Counted from the stretch's first letter, positions 8,817 through 17,457 are shown. The stretch: 64,000 nucleotides of DNA from Pseudonocardia hierapolitana (GCF_007994075.1 NZ_VIWU01000001.1:2418001-2482000), one strand, 5' to 3'. Numbers and translations are program-made. Notes: generated from the sequence alone by a model not told the origin.

Positions 8817-9478
8817 CGACCGTCGTCCAGGCGGTACCCCATCCCCCGCACCGTGACGATCCGCTCCGCACCGAGTTTGCGGCGCAGGTAGCGGACGTAG
8901 ACGTCCACCACGTTCGACCCGGGGTCGAAGTCGTATCCCCACACGTGGCTGAGCAGCTGCTCCCGGGTGAGCACCTGGCCGGGGTGGCGCAGGAACGTCT
9001 CGACGAGCGCGAACTCACGCGCGGACAGGTCCACGGTGCGCCCGTCGACGTGGGCGCGCCGGGTACGCAAGTCCAGCTGCAGGTCCCCGTGCGAGAGCAC
9101 CGTGAGCTCCGGCGTCCGGTGGGAGGCCAGCCGCAGCCGCACGCGCGCCAGGAGCTCCTCGAACCGGAACGGCTTGGGCATGTAGTCGTCGGCGCCGCCC
9201 TCGAGGCCGGCGACGGTGTCCTGCACGCTGTCGCGCGCGGTCAGGACGATCACGGGGATGGGACAGCCGTCCTCCCGCAGCGATCGCAGCACCGCGAACC
9301 CGTCGAGGCCCGGCAGCCCGATGTCCAGCACCATCAGGTCGAAGCCGCCGGTCATCGCGTAGTCGCGGGCCGACGGCCCGTCGCCCACCACCGTGACGGC
9401 GAACCCGTTCGCCGCCAGCCCCTTCTCGACGAACGCGGCGATGCGCGGCTCGTCCTCCGCGATCAGGATGCGGCTCAC
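8813..9478 (-). CDS. OmpR/PhoB-family response regulator
   Basis: The 221-residue protein has a receiver domain (ILIAEDEPRIAAF..., phospho-acceptor Asp near residue 52 in MVLDIGLPGLDG, conserved Lys in MPKPF near 101) and a C-terminal winged helix (VDLSAREFALVETFLRHPGQVLTREQLLSHVWG...VDVYVRYLRRKLG...VRGMGYRLDD). GTG 9478 overlaps the TGA of the histidine kinase gene (9475-9477), so the kinase and regulator are translationally coupled. OmpR-type regulators bind tandem 10-11-bp-spaced direct repeats. The TCATCC repeats at 6486 and 11283 are the obvious candidates nearby. Confidence 0.95.
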   Translation of the reverse strand: MSRILIAEDEPRIAAFVEKGLAANGFAVTVVGDGPSARDYAMTGGFDLMVLDIGLPGLDGFAVLRSLREDGCPIPVIVLTARDSVQDTVAGLEGGADDYMPKPFRFEELLARVRLRLASHRTPELTVLSHGDLQLDLRTRRAHVDGRTVDLSAREFALVETFLRHPGQVLTREQLLSHVWGYDFDPGSNVVDVYVRYLRRKLGAERIVTVRGMGYRLDDGR

Positions 9479-11001
9479 GAGACCTCCACGGCCGGGATCT
9501 CCACCGTGAACGTCGACCCGCGTCCCGGCACGCTGTCCAGGAGTACCTGCCCGCCGTGGGCCACGGCGATGGCCCGCACGATCGACAGCCCGAGCCCCGC
9601 GCCCTCCGATCTGCGGGCGGTCGAGCCACGGGAGAACCGCTCGAAGATCCGGTCCCGGTCGGCGGCAGCGACGCCTGCGCCGGAGTCGGACACCCAGAAC
9701 CGCAGCCGTCCGCCGGTGAGCTGCGAGCCGAGGGCGATGCGGTCGCCGGGACCGGTGTGGCGGCATGCGTTGTCGGCGAGCGCGACGACGGCCTGGGTGA
9801 TGCGCTGCGGATCGAGCCGGGCGTCGAAGCGGGCGGCGGTCTCGAGCACCCACTCCCGGTCGCCGAGCTGCTCGACCTTCTCGACGACGTCCGCGGTGAG
9901 CGCGGCGACATCCACGGCCTCGACGTGCAGGAACGACGGCTGCTCCGAGCGGGCGAGCAGCAGCAGGTCCGACACCATGCGGTTCATCCGGCCCAGCTCG
10001 TCGTCGACGAGCGCGACGGTGGCCCGCACGTCCTCGGGGTCGTTCGGGTCGAGGACCTCCAGGTGGCCGCGCACGATCGTGATCGGGGTGCGCAGCTCGT
10101 GGCCAGCGTCGTCGGCGAACCGGCGCTGGGCCGCCACGCCGGACTCGACGCGGTCGAGCATGGCGTTGACGGTGCGGACCAGCTCACCGAGCTCGTCCGA
10201 GTCCTCCGCGTCGGGGATCCGGCGGGACAGATCGGTGTCGGTGATCGTGCGCGCGGTCTCGGCGACGTCGCGCAACGGCCGCAGGATGCGCCCGGCCACG
10301 AGCCAGGCAGCCGCTCCCGCACCGAGCACGGTGACACCACCGACGCCGAGCATCAGCTGGGCGGCGGTGTTGGCGGCGGCGCGCTCGGCGTCGGCGAGGT
10401 AGGCCGCCACGATCACGCCGCGGGCCGGGTCGCCCACGAGCGTCACCGGGATCGCGAGGTAGTGCACCTCGCCTGCGGCCGGGCTCTCGTACGAGCCGGT
10501 GCGCGGGACGTCGACGCCTGCCACCAGCGCGGCGAACGCGGGGTCGTCGGCGAGCACCTCGGGTGTGCCCGGCTCCTGCCGGCTCTGGGTGCGGTAGACG
10601 CCGTCGACGTAGCCGAGGAACTTCTCGTTCGGCCGCGCCACGTTGTACGCGATCGCCTCGCCGATCACCTCGTCGACGGTGCGGAACGCCTGACCGGTGC
10701 GCGGGTTGATCCCGGTGGCCGTGTGGCCGGCGAACTCGTCGACCTCGAAGCGCAGCGCCTCCTCCATCCGGTGGTCGGTGGCCTGCACCAGCAGCCGCCA
10801 CGTCACGAGCGTGACGACGCCGAGCGCGAGGAAAACGAGCAGAAGGACCCACCCGATGATCCGGCTCCGGGCCCTGGCCAGCCGCCACCGATGCGGCGGT
10901 GGGTCGGGCGTCGGAGGCATCTGTGACGGGGTCCTAGCGGGCGAGGGGGCTCGGTGCTGGTCGAGGACATCCTCGCCGACAGGGAGATCAGTCGTCGTCA
11001 T
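9475..11001 (-). CDS. Two-component sensor histidine kinase
   Basis: The 508-residue kinase has TM1 at about residues 48-68, an extracytoplasmic sensor loop of ~145 residues, and TM2 at about 214-238. These are followed by a HAMP linker (RILRPLRDVAETARTITDTDLSRR), the HisKA H-box FADDAGHELRTP (His ~301), and HATPase motifs ALADNACRHT, SDSGAGV and GAGLGLSIV. The loop has no recognised ligand domain. ATG 11001 overlaps the end of the small protein gene at 10988 by 14 bp, which suggests coupled translation; an alternative ATG at 10920, with AGGA upstream, would remove a proline-rich leader. It is the middle gene of the operon small protein - kinase - regulator. Confidence 0.93.
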   Translation of the reverse strand: MTTTDLPVGEDVLDQHRAPSPARTPSQMPPTPDPPPHRWRLARARSRIIGWVLLLVFLALGVVTLVTWRLLVQATDHRMEEALRFEVDEFAGHTATGINPRTGQAFRTVDEVIGEAIAYNVARPNEKFLGYVDGVYRTQSRQEPGTPEVLADDPAFAALVAGVDVPRTGSYESPAAGEVHYLAIPVTLVGDPARGVIVAAYLADAERAAANTAAQLMLGVGGVTVLGAGAAAWLVAGRILRPLRDVAETARTITDTDLSRRIPDAEDSDELGELVRTVNAMLDRVESGVAAQRRFADDAGHELRTPITIVRGHLEVLDPNDPEDVRATVALVDDELGRMNRMVSDLLLLARSEQPSFLHVEAVDVAALTADVVEKVEQLGDREWVLETAARFDARLDPQRITQAVVALADNACRHTGPGDRIALGSQLTGGRLRFWVSDSGAGVAAADRDRIFERFSRGSTARRSEGAGLGLSIVRAIAVAHGGQVLLDSVPGRGSTFTVEIPAVEVS

Positions 11002-11251
11002 CCGGGCCGTCGTCGTCCGGGTCGTCGTCATCGTCGTCGATGGGCGGGGGCGGGGCGACGTAGCCCTCGTGGTCGCGCGGCGCGGGCTCCGCGGGGGCCG
11101 CCGGTGGCGCGGGCGGCGCGGCGGGCGCCTCGACGACGATGGGCTCGATCGGGGGCGGCTCGGCGTCCGCGCCCGAGCCCAGCGCGACGGCCCCGGCCAG
11201 TACGCCGACGACGAGCAGCACGACCGTGGCGATGACCAGCGGGAGGCGCAC
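10988..11251 (-). CDS. Small membrane-anchored protein with poly-Asp tail, first gene of two-component operon
   Basis: The 87-residue protein starts at GTG 11251 (VRLPLVIATVVLLVVGVLAGAVALG), a single membrane anchor or signal. A Pro/Ala/Glu-rich extracytoplasmic stretch follows, and the protein ends in an Asp-rich tail (DDDDDDPDDDGPDDDD). No known domain. It overlaps the kinase start by 14 bp. Upstream at exactly 31 nt lies a TCATCC direct repeat (11283-11302), so the operon probably controls itself. An accessory role for the kinase, for example metal or peptide sensing, is inference from position and composition. The reading frame extends to 11398 but the extra residues look non-coding. Confidence 0.65.
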   Translation of the reverse strand: MRLPLVIATVVLLVVGVLAGAVALGSGADAEPPPIEPIVVEAPAAPPAPPAAPAEPAPRDHEGYVAPPPPIDDDDDDPDDDGPDDDD

Positions 11252-11282
11252 GGGCCGATCCTGGGGTCCGCGGGTGGCCCCC

Positions 11283-11302
11283 GGATGAGAGCCGGATGAG
11301 AG
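11283..11302 (-). promoter_or_regulatory. 11-bp-spaced direct repeat CTCTCATCC-N2-CTCTCATCC, putative operator of the two-component operon
   Basis: On the plus strand this reads GGATGAGAG twice with 11-bp phase (GGATGA at 11283-11288 and 11294-11299). On the minus strand it matches the repeat at 6486-6505 in 9/9 and 7/9 bases of the two halves. It ends 31 nt before the GTG at 11251, the same distance as at the phosphotransferase gene. Confidence 0.6.
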
Positions 11303-11402
11303 GACTCTCATCGCCGCGGCCCCGCCGCAGCGAAGCGGAGGCAGTCCCACACTGTCCGATTTCCGCCAGTCGCCGCCCGTTGCAGGTGGCAGAGTCACTC
11401 TC

Positions 11403-12899
11403 GTGCTGCTCGACCAGGATCGTTGCTACCGCGCCGTCGCCTCGCGTGACGCCCGCTTCGACGGGCACTTCATCACGGCGGTGCGCACCACCGGCATCTA
11501 CTGCCGGCCGTCGTGCCCCGCGGTCACGCCGAAGCGGCACAACGTCGAGTTCCTGCCCACGGCGGGCGCGGCCCAGCAGCGCGGCTACCGCGCGTGCCGG
11601 CGCTGCCAGCCCGATGCGGTGCCGGGCTCGCCCGACTGGAACCTGCGCGCCGACCTCGCCGCGAGGGCGATGCGCCTGATCGCCGACGGCGTCGTCGAGC
11701 GGCAGGGTGTGCCCGGGCTCGCGGCCCGGCTCGGCTACTCGGAGCGGCACCTGAACCGGGTGCTCACCGCGGAGCTCGGGGCCGGCCCGCTGGCCCTCGC
11801 GCGGGCCCACCGGGCCCACACGGCCCGGCTGCTCGTCGAGACCACACCGCTCGGGATGGCCGACATCGCGTTCGCGGCCGGCTTCGCGAGCGTGCGGCAG
11901 TTCAACGACACGGTCCGCGAGGTCTACGGCGTACCGCCCACGACCCTGCGCGCGGAGGCGGGTCGCCGCGGCAGTGCGGTGCCCGCCGTCGCCGGCACGC
12001 TGGTGCTGCGCCTGCCCTACCGCCGTCCGTTCGACGCCGACGGGCTGCTCACGTTCTTCGCGGCCCGAGCGCTCGACGGGGTCGAGTCGATGGAGGACGG
12101 CACGTACCGCCGCACGCTGCGGTTGCCGCACGGTGCGGCGACGGTGGCGCTGGACCTCACGCCGGCGCCGCGCAACGGGCACGTCGTCGCCACGCTGCGC
12201 CTGGCGGATCCGCGCGACCTCGGCCCAGCGGTCGCGCGGATGCGCAGGCTGCTCGACCTCGACGCCGACCCGGTGGCCGTCGACGCCGTGCTCGGCGCCG
12301 ACCCGGACCTCGGGAGGTCCGTTGCGGCGGTGCCGGGGATCCGGCTCCCCGGCACGGTCGACGGCGTCGAGACGGCGCTGCGCGCGGTGCTGGGCCAGCA
12401 GGTCTCCGTGGCCGCCGCCCGTACGGCGGCGAGCAGGCTCGCCGCCGCGCTCGGCGAGCGCCTCCCGCCCGGCCTGGCCGGTGACGGTCCCGACCTGCTG
12501 TTCCCCACCCCGGAGGCGATCGCGGAGCGCGCCGCCGAGGTGCTCACCGGACCGCAGAAGCGGATCGCGACCGTGCTCGGGCTCGCCACCGCCGTCGCCG
12601 ACGGCTCGCTCGTGCTCGACCCCGGCTGCGACCCCACCGAGCTGCGGGCCACGCTCTGCGCGCTGCCCGGCGTCGGGCCGTGGACGGCCGGCTACCTCGC
12701 GATGCGACTGCTCGGCGACCCCGACGAGCTGCTCGCCACCGACCTCGGCGTGCGCCGCGGCGCCGCCGCGCTCGGCCTCCCGTCCGACCTCGCCGGTCTG
12801 ACGGCCAGGGCCACCGGCTGGGCGCCGTGGCGCTCCTACGCCGCCACCCACCTCTGGCGGGCGATGCCCGTCACCACCTCGAACGGAAGGACGTCATGA
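11403..12899 (+). CDS. alkA: Ada-AlkA fusion: DNA-3-methyladenine glycosylase II with Ada regulatory half
   Basis: The 498-residue protein joins an Ada N-terminal zinc domain, an AraC-type DNA-binding domain (about 80-185) and an AlkA-type glycosylase. The zinc ligands are Cys34, Cys38, Cys65 and Cys68 in YCRPSC...ACRRC; the family's methyl-acceptor Cys is among them. The glycosylase has an AlkA_N segment followed by HhH-GPD, with LPGVGPWTAGY and the catalytic Asp in LLATDLGV. The protein is expected to sense methyl phosphotriesters, activate the operon and excise alkylated bases. GTG 11403 has no obvious RBS. It overlaps ogt by ATGA, forming an adaptive-response operon. Confidence 0.95.
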   Translation: MLLDQDRCYRAVASRDARFDGHFITAVRTTGIYCRPSCPAVTPKRHNVEFLPTAGAAQQRGYRACRRCQPDAVPGSPDWNLRADLAARAMRLIADGVVERQGVPGLAARLGYSERHLNRVLTAELGAGPLALARAHRAHTARLLVETTPLGMADIAFAAGFASVRQFNDTVREVYGVPPTTLRAEAGRRGSAVPAVAGTLVLRLPYRRPFDADGLLTFFAARALDGVESMEDGTYRRTLRLPHGAATVALDLTPAPRNGHVVATLRLADPRDLGPAVARMRRLLDLDADPVAVDAVLGADPDLGRSVAAVPGIRLPGTVDGVETALRAVLGQQVSVAAARTAASRLAAALGERLPPGLAGDGPDLLFPTPEAIAERAAEVLTGPQKRIATVLGLATAVADGSLVLDPGCDPTELRATLCALPGVGPWTAGYLAMRLLGDPDELLATDLGVRRGAAALGLPSDLAGLTARATGWAPWRSYAATHLWRAMPVTTSNGRTS

Positions 12900-13399
12900 G
12901 CACCGCCACCTGGTCCACGATCGACACGAAGATCGGCCCCTTCACCGCCGTCGTCGACGCCGACGGGGCCGTGCTGGCCTCGGGCTGGACGGCATCGCTC
13001 GACGAGCTCCTGCCCCAGATCCACCCCACGCTGCGACCGGCCGAGCTCGTCGAGGGCGACCTCGGCCCCGTGGCCGACGCGATCGTGCGGTACCACGACG
13101 GCGACCTCTCCGCGATCGACGACGTGCCCGTCCGACAGCGGTCGGGCGAGTTCCTCGAGCACGCGTGGGAGGTGCTGCGCACGGTGCCGGCCGGCGCGCC
13201 GGTGACCTACACCGAGTATGCCGCCAAGTCCGGCCGTCCCCTGGCCGTGCGCGCGGCGGCGGCCGCGTGCGCCCGCAACTCGGCGGCCCTGTTCGTCCCG
13301 TGCCACCGCGTGCTCCGGACGGACGGCACGCTGGGCGGCTTCCGCTGGGGTGTGGACGTCAAGCGGGCGCTCCTGGCCCACGAGACCCCTTCCGCCTGA
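12896..13399 (+). CDS. ogt: Methylated-DNA-protein-cysteine S-methyltransferase
   Basis: The 167-residue Ogt/AGT has the active-site motif PCHRV with Cys ~136, preceded by the helix-turn-helix/Asn-hinge region (AAAACARNSAALFVPCHRV) and followed by GTLGGFRWGVDVKRALL. It transfers methyl groups from O6-methylguanine to its own cysteine in a suicide reaction. ATG 12896 overlaps the stop of the Ada-AlkA gene (ATGA), and GGAAGG at 12884 serves as RBS. Together the two genes cover direct reversal and base-excision repair of alkylation damage under one regulator. Confidence 0.96.
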   Translation: MSTATWSTIDTKIGPFTAVVDADGAVLASGWTASLDELLPQIHPTLRPAELVEGDLGPVADAIVRYHDGDLSAIDDVPVRQRSGEFLEHAWEVLRTVPAGAPVTYTEYAAKSGRPLAVRAAAAACARNSAALFVPCHRVLRTDGTLGGFRWGVDVKRALLAHETPSA

Positions 13400-13413
13400 G
13401 GCCCGCCCCGATA

Positions 13414-13468
13414 GTTCAGGAAAGCCACGTTCCGGGCCTCCACGGCCCTGAATGTGGCTTTCCTGAAC
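13414..13468. repeat. Palindromic element with 19-bp arms
   Basis: GTTCAGGAAAGCCACGTTC (13414-13432) and GAATGTGGCTTTCCTGAAC (13450-13468) are inverted repeats with one mismatch around a 17-bp centre. The element lies 14 bp after the ogt stop and before rmuC. It may act as a terminator or be one copy of a dispersed REP-like family; no second copy was seen in this window. Confidence 0.75.
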
Positions 13469-13576
13469 TTCCCGGCAGCCGCCCGCTCGACCGTTCGTTC
13501 GACCGTTCGGCGATCAACGGGCGCCGCCTCCGCGTGCCTTCCACGGATCGGCGGCCCCGTCCCTGACGCTGGTCGG

Positions 13577-15115
13577 ATGGACACCGCGACCGTATCCGTG
13601 CTGCTCATCGGCCTGATCCTGGGCGCAGTGCTGGGCGCGGGGGCCGTGTGGTTCCTCCTGACGGCCCGGTCCCGGCTCTCCGCGGCCGAAGCGGCGCGGG
13701 CCACCGCAGACGCCACGGCGATGCTCCGCGCCGACGCCGCCGGCCTCCGGGCCGAGCGGGCCGGCCTCGTACACCGGCTCGACGAGCTGACGGCCACGCA
13801 CGAACTCACGGTCGAGCGGCTCCGGCAGGCCGAGGCGGAGGCGGCGGCCGCCACGGCCGCGCTGCGCAGCGAGCGGGACGCGAGCGCCCAGCGGGAGGCC
13901 CTGCTCACCCGCCGCGACGCCGAGCTGAAGCAGGCTTTCCGGGCGCTGTCGGCCGACGCGTTGGCCCGCAACAACGAGCAGTTCGTCGCGTTGGCGGAGG
14001 GCCGGATCAAGGAGGCGACGGCCGCGCTCACCGCGAAGGCCGACGGCGACGCGACGGCCCGTGCGCAGGCGATCGGCAAGCTGCTGGACCCGGTGGCCGC
14101 AGCCCTGCAGCGGGTGGAGGGGCAGCTGCGCACCGTCGAGAAGGAGCGGGAGTCGGCCTACGCCGGTCTGCGCGAGCAGGTCAGCGCGATGCGCTCAAGC
14201 TCGGAGCGCCTGCAGGACGAGACGAAGCAGCTGGTCAACGCGTTGCGGGCGCCGCAGGTGCGCGGGCGGTGGGGCGAGCTGCAGCTGGAGCGGATCGTGC
14301 AGCTCGCCGGGATGGTCGAGCACTGCGACTTCTCCACCCAGGTCGTCGCGCAGGGCGAGGACGGCGGTGTGCGCCCCGACCTCGTGGTGCACCTCGCGGG
14401 CGGCAAGCAGATCGTGGTGGACGCGAAGGTGCCGTTCGCCGCGTACCTGGAGGCCGTGGAGTCGCGTGACCCGGCGGTCCACCGCGAACGCCTCAGCGCC
14501 CACGCCCGCCAGCTGCGCCAGCACGTCGACGCGTTGAGCGCGAAGAGCTACTGGGCGGCGTTCCAGCCGTCGCCGGAGTTCGTGGTGTTGTTCGTGCCGG
14601 GTGACCCGTTCCTCGAGGCCGCCCTGCAGTCCGACCCGGCACTGCTGGAGCACTCGTTCTCGAACAACGTCGTGATCGCCACCCCGACCACGCTCATCGC
14701 GCTGCTGCGCACCGTCGCGTACACGTGGCGGCAGGAGGCGCTCGCGCGCAACGCGGCGCAGGTGCACCAGCTGGGCAAGGAGCTGCACAGCAGGCTCGCC
14801 ACGATGGGCACGCACGTCGCCAAGCTCGGCCGCAGCCTCGACTCGGCGGTGGCGAGCTACAACCAGACGGTGTCGTCGCTGGAGGCTCGCGTGCTCGTGA
14901 CGGCGCGCAAGCTCACCGACCTGGGAGCGGCCGACGGTGACATCGACGAGCTCGCGCAGGTCGAGCGCGCCCCGCGGACGGTCGCCGCTCCCGAGCTGGT
15001 TGCGTCGGCCGCCGACTCACTGATCGCGTTGCACGAGCTGAACCGCGTGGACCGGCCGGGTGAACGCCCTGGCGGCGACGGACGCGGTGAGTCGCGAGCT
15101 ACCGTGACCGGATGA
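13577..15115 (+). CDS. rmuC: DNA recombination protein RmuC
   Basis: The 512-residue protein has an N-terminal membrane anchor (VSVLLIGLILGAVLGAGAVWFLL), a long coiled coil (about residues 28-180) and the RmuC core (RGRWGELQLERIVQLAGM..., GGKQIVVDAKVPFAAYLEAV, NNVVIATPTTLIALLRTVAYTWRQE). The core is related to PD-(D/E)XK nucleases and limits rearrangements at inverted repeats in E. coli. ATG 13577 is taken over earlier in-frame starts that would read through the palindromic element. Its stop overlaps the start of the DUF6542 gene (ATGA at 15112). Confidence 0.95.
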   Translation: MDTATVSVLLIGLILGAVLGAGAVWFLLTARSRLSAAEAARATADATAMLRADAAGLRAERAGLVHRLDELTATHELTVERLRQAEAEAAAATAALRSERDASAQREALLTRRDAELKQAFRALSADALARNNEQFVALAEGRIKEATAALTAKADGDATARAQAIGKLLDPVAAALQRVEGQLRTVEKERESAYAGLREQVSAMRSSSERLQDETKQLVNALRAPQVRGRWGELQLERIVQLAGMVEHCDFSTQVVAQGEDGGVRPDLVVHLAGGKQIVVDAKVPFAAYLEAVESRDPAVHRERLSAHARQLRQHVDALSAKSYWAAFQPSPEFVVLFVPGDPFLEAALQSDPALLEHSFSNNVVIATPTTLIALLRTVAYTWRQEALARNAAQVHQLGKELHSRLATMGTHVAKLGRSLDSAVASYNQTVSSLEARVLVTARKLTDLGAADGDIDELAQVERAPRTVAAPELVASAADSLIALHELNRVDRPGERPGGDGRGESRATVTG

Positions 15116-15792
15116 CCGACCCGGCCGGCGAGCGCACCCCTCGGCGCCGCCCGTCCACCGACCCCGCACGCGGCGGCACCCCTCGTCAGCGGTCCGGCGC
15201 GTCGGGCAAGAGCACCCGCACCGCGGCGGAACCGGGCCGGCCGCCGAGATCGGCGCGGGCCGGCGGGAAGGCCGGGGGCGCGCCCGCGACGGCGCGCAGC
15301 TCGGCGGCCAAGCCCGCGAAGCCGGCGAGCGAGCCGGTCCTCCCCGAGCGCCCGGAGCGGGGCGCGGGCGGACAGTGGCCGATGGCCGAGCGCTCGCTGC
15401 TGCCCAGCGTGCTGGGTCTGCCTCCCATCGCCGCGGTCGGCATCGCCGTCGCGCTCACCGCGATCGGCGTTCTCGTCGACCTGACGCGCAGCGGCAACCT
15501 CGGCACCGTGTTCACGATCTGCCACATCACCGGCTGCGTGCTCGCCGTGGTCTGGGTGCGCCGCAAGGGCCTGTTCGGGCCGATGGTGCAGCCGCCGTTG
15601 CTCGTGGCCGCCACGGTGCCGGTGGTGGTGCTGATGTCCGGTTCACCACGTCCCGGTCAGGGGGTGGCCGAGCAGCTCCTCGTGATCGGAGCGCCGCTGG
15701 TCAACGCGTTCCCGGTGATGGCGTGGGCCACCGGGACCGTACTGGTGCTCGGCCTCGTGCGGATCGTGCTGCAGCGGCCGATCACCGCCTGA
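15112..15792 (+). CDS. DUF6542 membrane protein
   Basis: The 226-residue protein has a basic, low-complexity cytoplasmic N-terminus (about 95 residues rich in Arg, Ala, Pro and Ser) followed by four hydrophobic helices. The helix region starts at LLPSVLGLPPIAAVGIAVALTAIGVLVDL, and FTICHITGCVLAVVWVRRKGLF is a typical DUF6542 segment. Function is unknown. Mycobacteria carry the equivalent gene (Rv1111c, from memory) between ispH and ychF, so this is the point where the ancestral order resumes after the 9.4-kb accessory block. It converges with ispH with 9 bp between stops. Confidence 0.85.
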   Translation: MTDPAGERTPRRRPSTDPARGGTPRQRSGASGKSTRTAAEPGRPPRSARAGGKAGGAPATARSSAAKPAKPASEPVLPERPERGAGGQWPMAERSLLPSVLGLPPIAAVGIAVALTAIGVLVDLTRSGNLGTVFTICHITGCVLAVVWVRRKGLFGPMVQPPLLVAATVPVVVLMSGSPRPGQGVAEQLLVIGAPLVNAFPVMAWATGTVLVLGLVRIVLQRPITA

Positions 15793-15801
15793 CTGCGCCG
15801 G

Positions 15802-16758
15802 CTAACGGGCCGAGCGAGCGGGCCGCAGCTCGCGGGGCAGCGAGAACCTGAGGGTCTCCTCGGCGGTGCTGACCTCCTCGACCGACTCCCAGCCACGCTC
15901 GGCGAGGTGGTCGAGGACACCGCGCACGAGCACCTCGGGCACCGACGCGCCGCTCGTGAGCCCGACCGTGTCGACGCCCTCGAGCCACGCGTCGTCGATC
16001 TCGCGGGCGTAGTCGATGAGGTGCGCCGCCCCGGCGCCCGCGGTGAGCGCCACCTCGACGAGCCGCACCGAGTTCGAGGAGTTCTTGGAGCCCACGACCA
16101 GGACGAGGTCGCACTGCGGCGCCATCGCCTTGACCGCCACCTGGCGGTTCTGGGTGGCGTAGCAGATGTCGTCGCTCGGCGGGTTCTGCAGCCCGGGGAA
16201 CCGCTCGCGCAGCGCCCGCACCGTCTCCATCGTCTCGTCGACCGACAGGGTGGTCTGCGAGAGCCACACGACCTTCTCCGGGTCGCGGACCTCGACGCTC
16301 GCGACGTCGGCCGCGGTCTCCACGAGCTGGATGTGCTCGGGAGCCTCACCGGACGTGCCCTCGACCTCCTCGTGCCCGTGGTGGCCGACCAGCAGGATGT
16401 CGTAGTCCTCGCGGGCGAACCGCTTCGCCTCGCCGTGCACCTTGGTGACGAGCGGGCAGGTGGCGTCGATGGTGCGCAGCCCCCGCTCCTTCGCCTGGTC
16501 CCGCACCGCGGGCGAGACACCGTGGGCGGAGAACACGACGAGCGCGCCCTCCGGCACCTCGTCGGTCTCGTCGACGAAGATCGCGCCGCGCTCGGTGAGG
16601 GTCTCGACGACGTGCACGTTGTGCACGATCTGCTTGCGCACGTAGACCGGCGGGCCGTGCTGCTCGAGCGCCTGCTCGACGGCCTCGACGGCCCGGTCGA
16701 CGCCCGCGCAGTACCCGCGCGGCGCGGCCAGCAGGACGCGCTTCGTAGCACCCGACAT
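15802..16758 (-). CDS. ispH: 4-hydroxy-3-methylbut-2-enyl diphosphate reductase
   Basis: The 318-residue IspH/LytB catalyses the last step of the MEP isoprenoid pathway (HMBPP to IPP and DMAPP) with a [4Fe-4S] cluster. The cluster cysteines are seen in [22 protein letters not shown] and [11 protein letters not shown]. The substrate-binding segments [12 protein letters not shown] and [12 protein letters not shown] and the late [10 protein letters not shown] are intact. Length is normal. ATG 16758 follows [17 protein letters not shown]. It is transcribed away from the lipid-droplet/xse block. The pathway also feeds the short-chain prenyl synthase at 37894. Confidence 0.98.
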   Translation of the reverse strand: MSGATKRVLLAAPRGYCAGVDRAVEAVEQALEQHGPPVYVRKQIVHNVHVVETLTERGAIFVDETDEVPEGALVVFSAHGVSPAVRDQAKERGLRTIDATCPLVTKVHGEAKRFAREDYDILLVGHHGHEEVEGTSGEAPEHIQLVETAADVASVEVRDPEKVVWLSQTTLSVDETMETVRALRERFPGLQNPPSDDICYATQNRQVAVKAMAPQCDLVLVVGSKNSSNSVRLVEVALTAGAGAAHLIDYAREIDDAWLEGVDTVGLTSGASVPEVLVRGVLDHLAERGWESVEEVSTAEETLRFSLPRELRPARSAR

Positions 16759-16869
16759 GCCCCCAGCCTACGGACCGTTGTCGCGCGCACGCCGCCACTA
16801 GGGACGAACCGCACTTTCTTCGACGGGCCCCAGGGTTGTGAGGGCGGTACTGCGGGGGAGACTGTGGGT

Positions 16870-17457
16870 ATGAGCCCGCTGCCGCTGCCGGTCCGTGTCG
16901 CCGCCGGCCTCGTCGCGTCCGCCGTGGAACAGGCCAGGGAGCTGCCGCGCCTCGTGGTCGAGCTGCCCGTCACCGCCGTCAGCCAGGCCCTGCAGGCGTC
17001 CATGCGCGTGCAGCAGAAGGTCACGGAGCTGGCGATCAAGGGCGATCAGGCACTGGGCACGCTCCGGCCCGTCGAGGAACGGCCCAGCTGGGCCACGTTC
17101 GACGACGAGGAGGACACGTCCGCCTCCGGCAACGGGGCGAGCGCGGTCACCGAGCTGCGGCCGTACCGGCAGCCGAACCCGCCCGCCGACACGGCGGTCG
17201 AGACGGCCGCTGCGGCCACCGCGGCCGCAGCGGAAGGCGACACCCTGCAGCACACCGAGCCCGCCGAGCCCGCGGCGACCGGGCCGAACGCGCTCCCCGG
17301 CTACCAGGACCTCACGATCCCGCAGCTGCGCGGGCGGCTGCGCCACCTCACCGCCGACGACCTGCGTGCCCTGCTCGAGTGGGAGACCACGCACGACAAC
17401 CGCGCCCCGTTCGTCACGATGCTCTCCAACCGGCTCACGACGGTCACGGAAGGGTGA
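16870..17457 (+). CDS. Lipid droplet-associated protein
   Basis: The 195-residue protein starts [42 protein letters not shown], an amphipathic region typical of actinobacterial lipid-droplet-associated proteins. An acidic linker follows, and the C-terminal segment ([29 protein letters not shown]) resembles a SAP-like/helical motif found in the same family. It probably coats storage-lipid inclusions. It sits in the conserved position between ispH and xseA. ATG 16870 is chosen because upstream in-frame sequence is antisense to ispH. Its TGA overlaps GTG of xseA (GTGA at 17454). Confidence 0.85.
   Translation: MSPLPLPVRVAAGLVASAVEQARELPRLVVELPVTAVSQALQASMRVQQKVTELAIKGDQALGTLRPVEERPSWATFDDEEDTSASGNGASAVTELRPYRQPNPPADTAVETAAAATAAAAEGDTLQHTEPAEPAATGPNALPGYQDLTIPQLRGRLRHLTADDLRALLEWETTHDNRAPFVTMLSNRLTTVTEG

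Noticed and set aside
11028..12851. 607-codon minus-strand open frame
   Set aside because: Shadow of the Ada-AlkA gene; no start context or domain.
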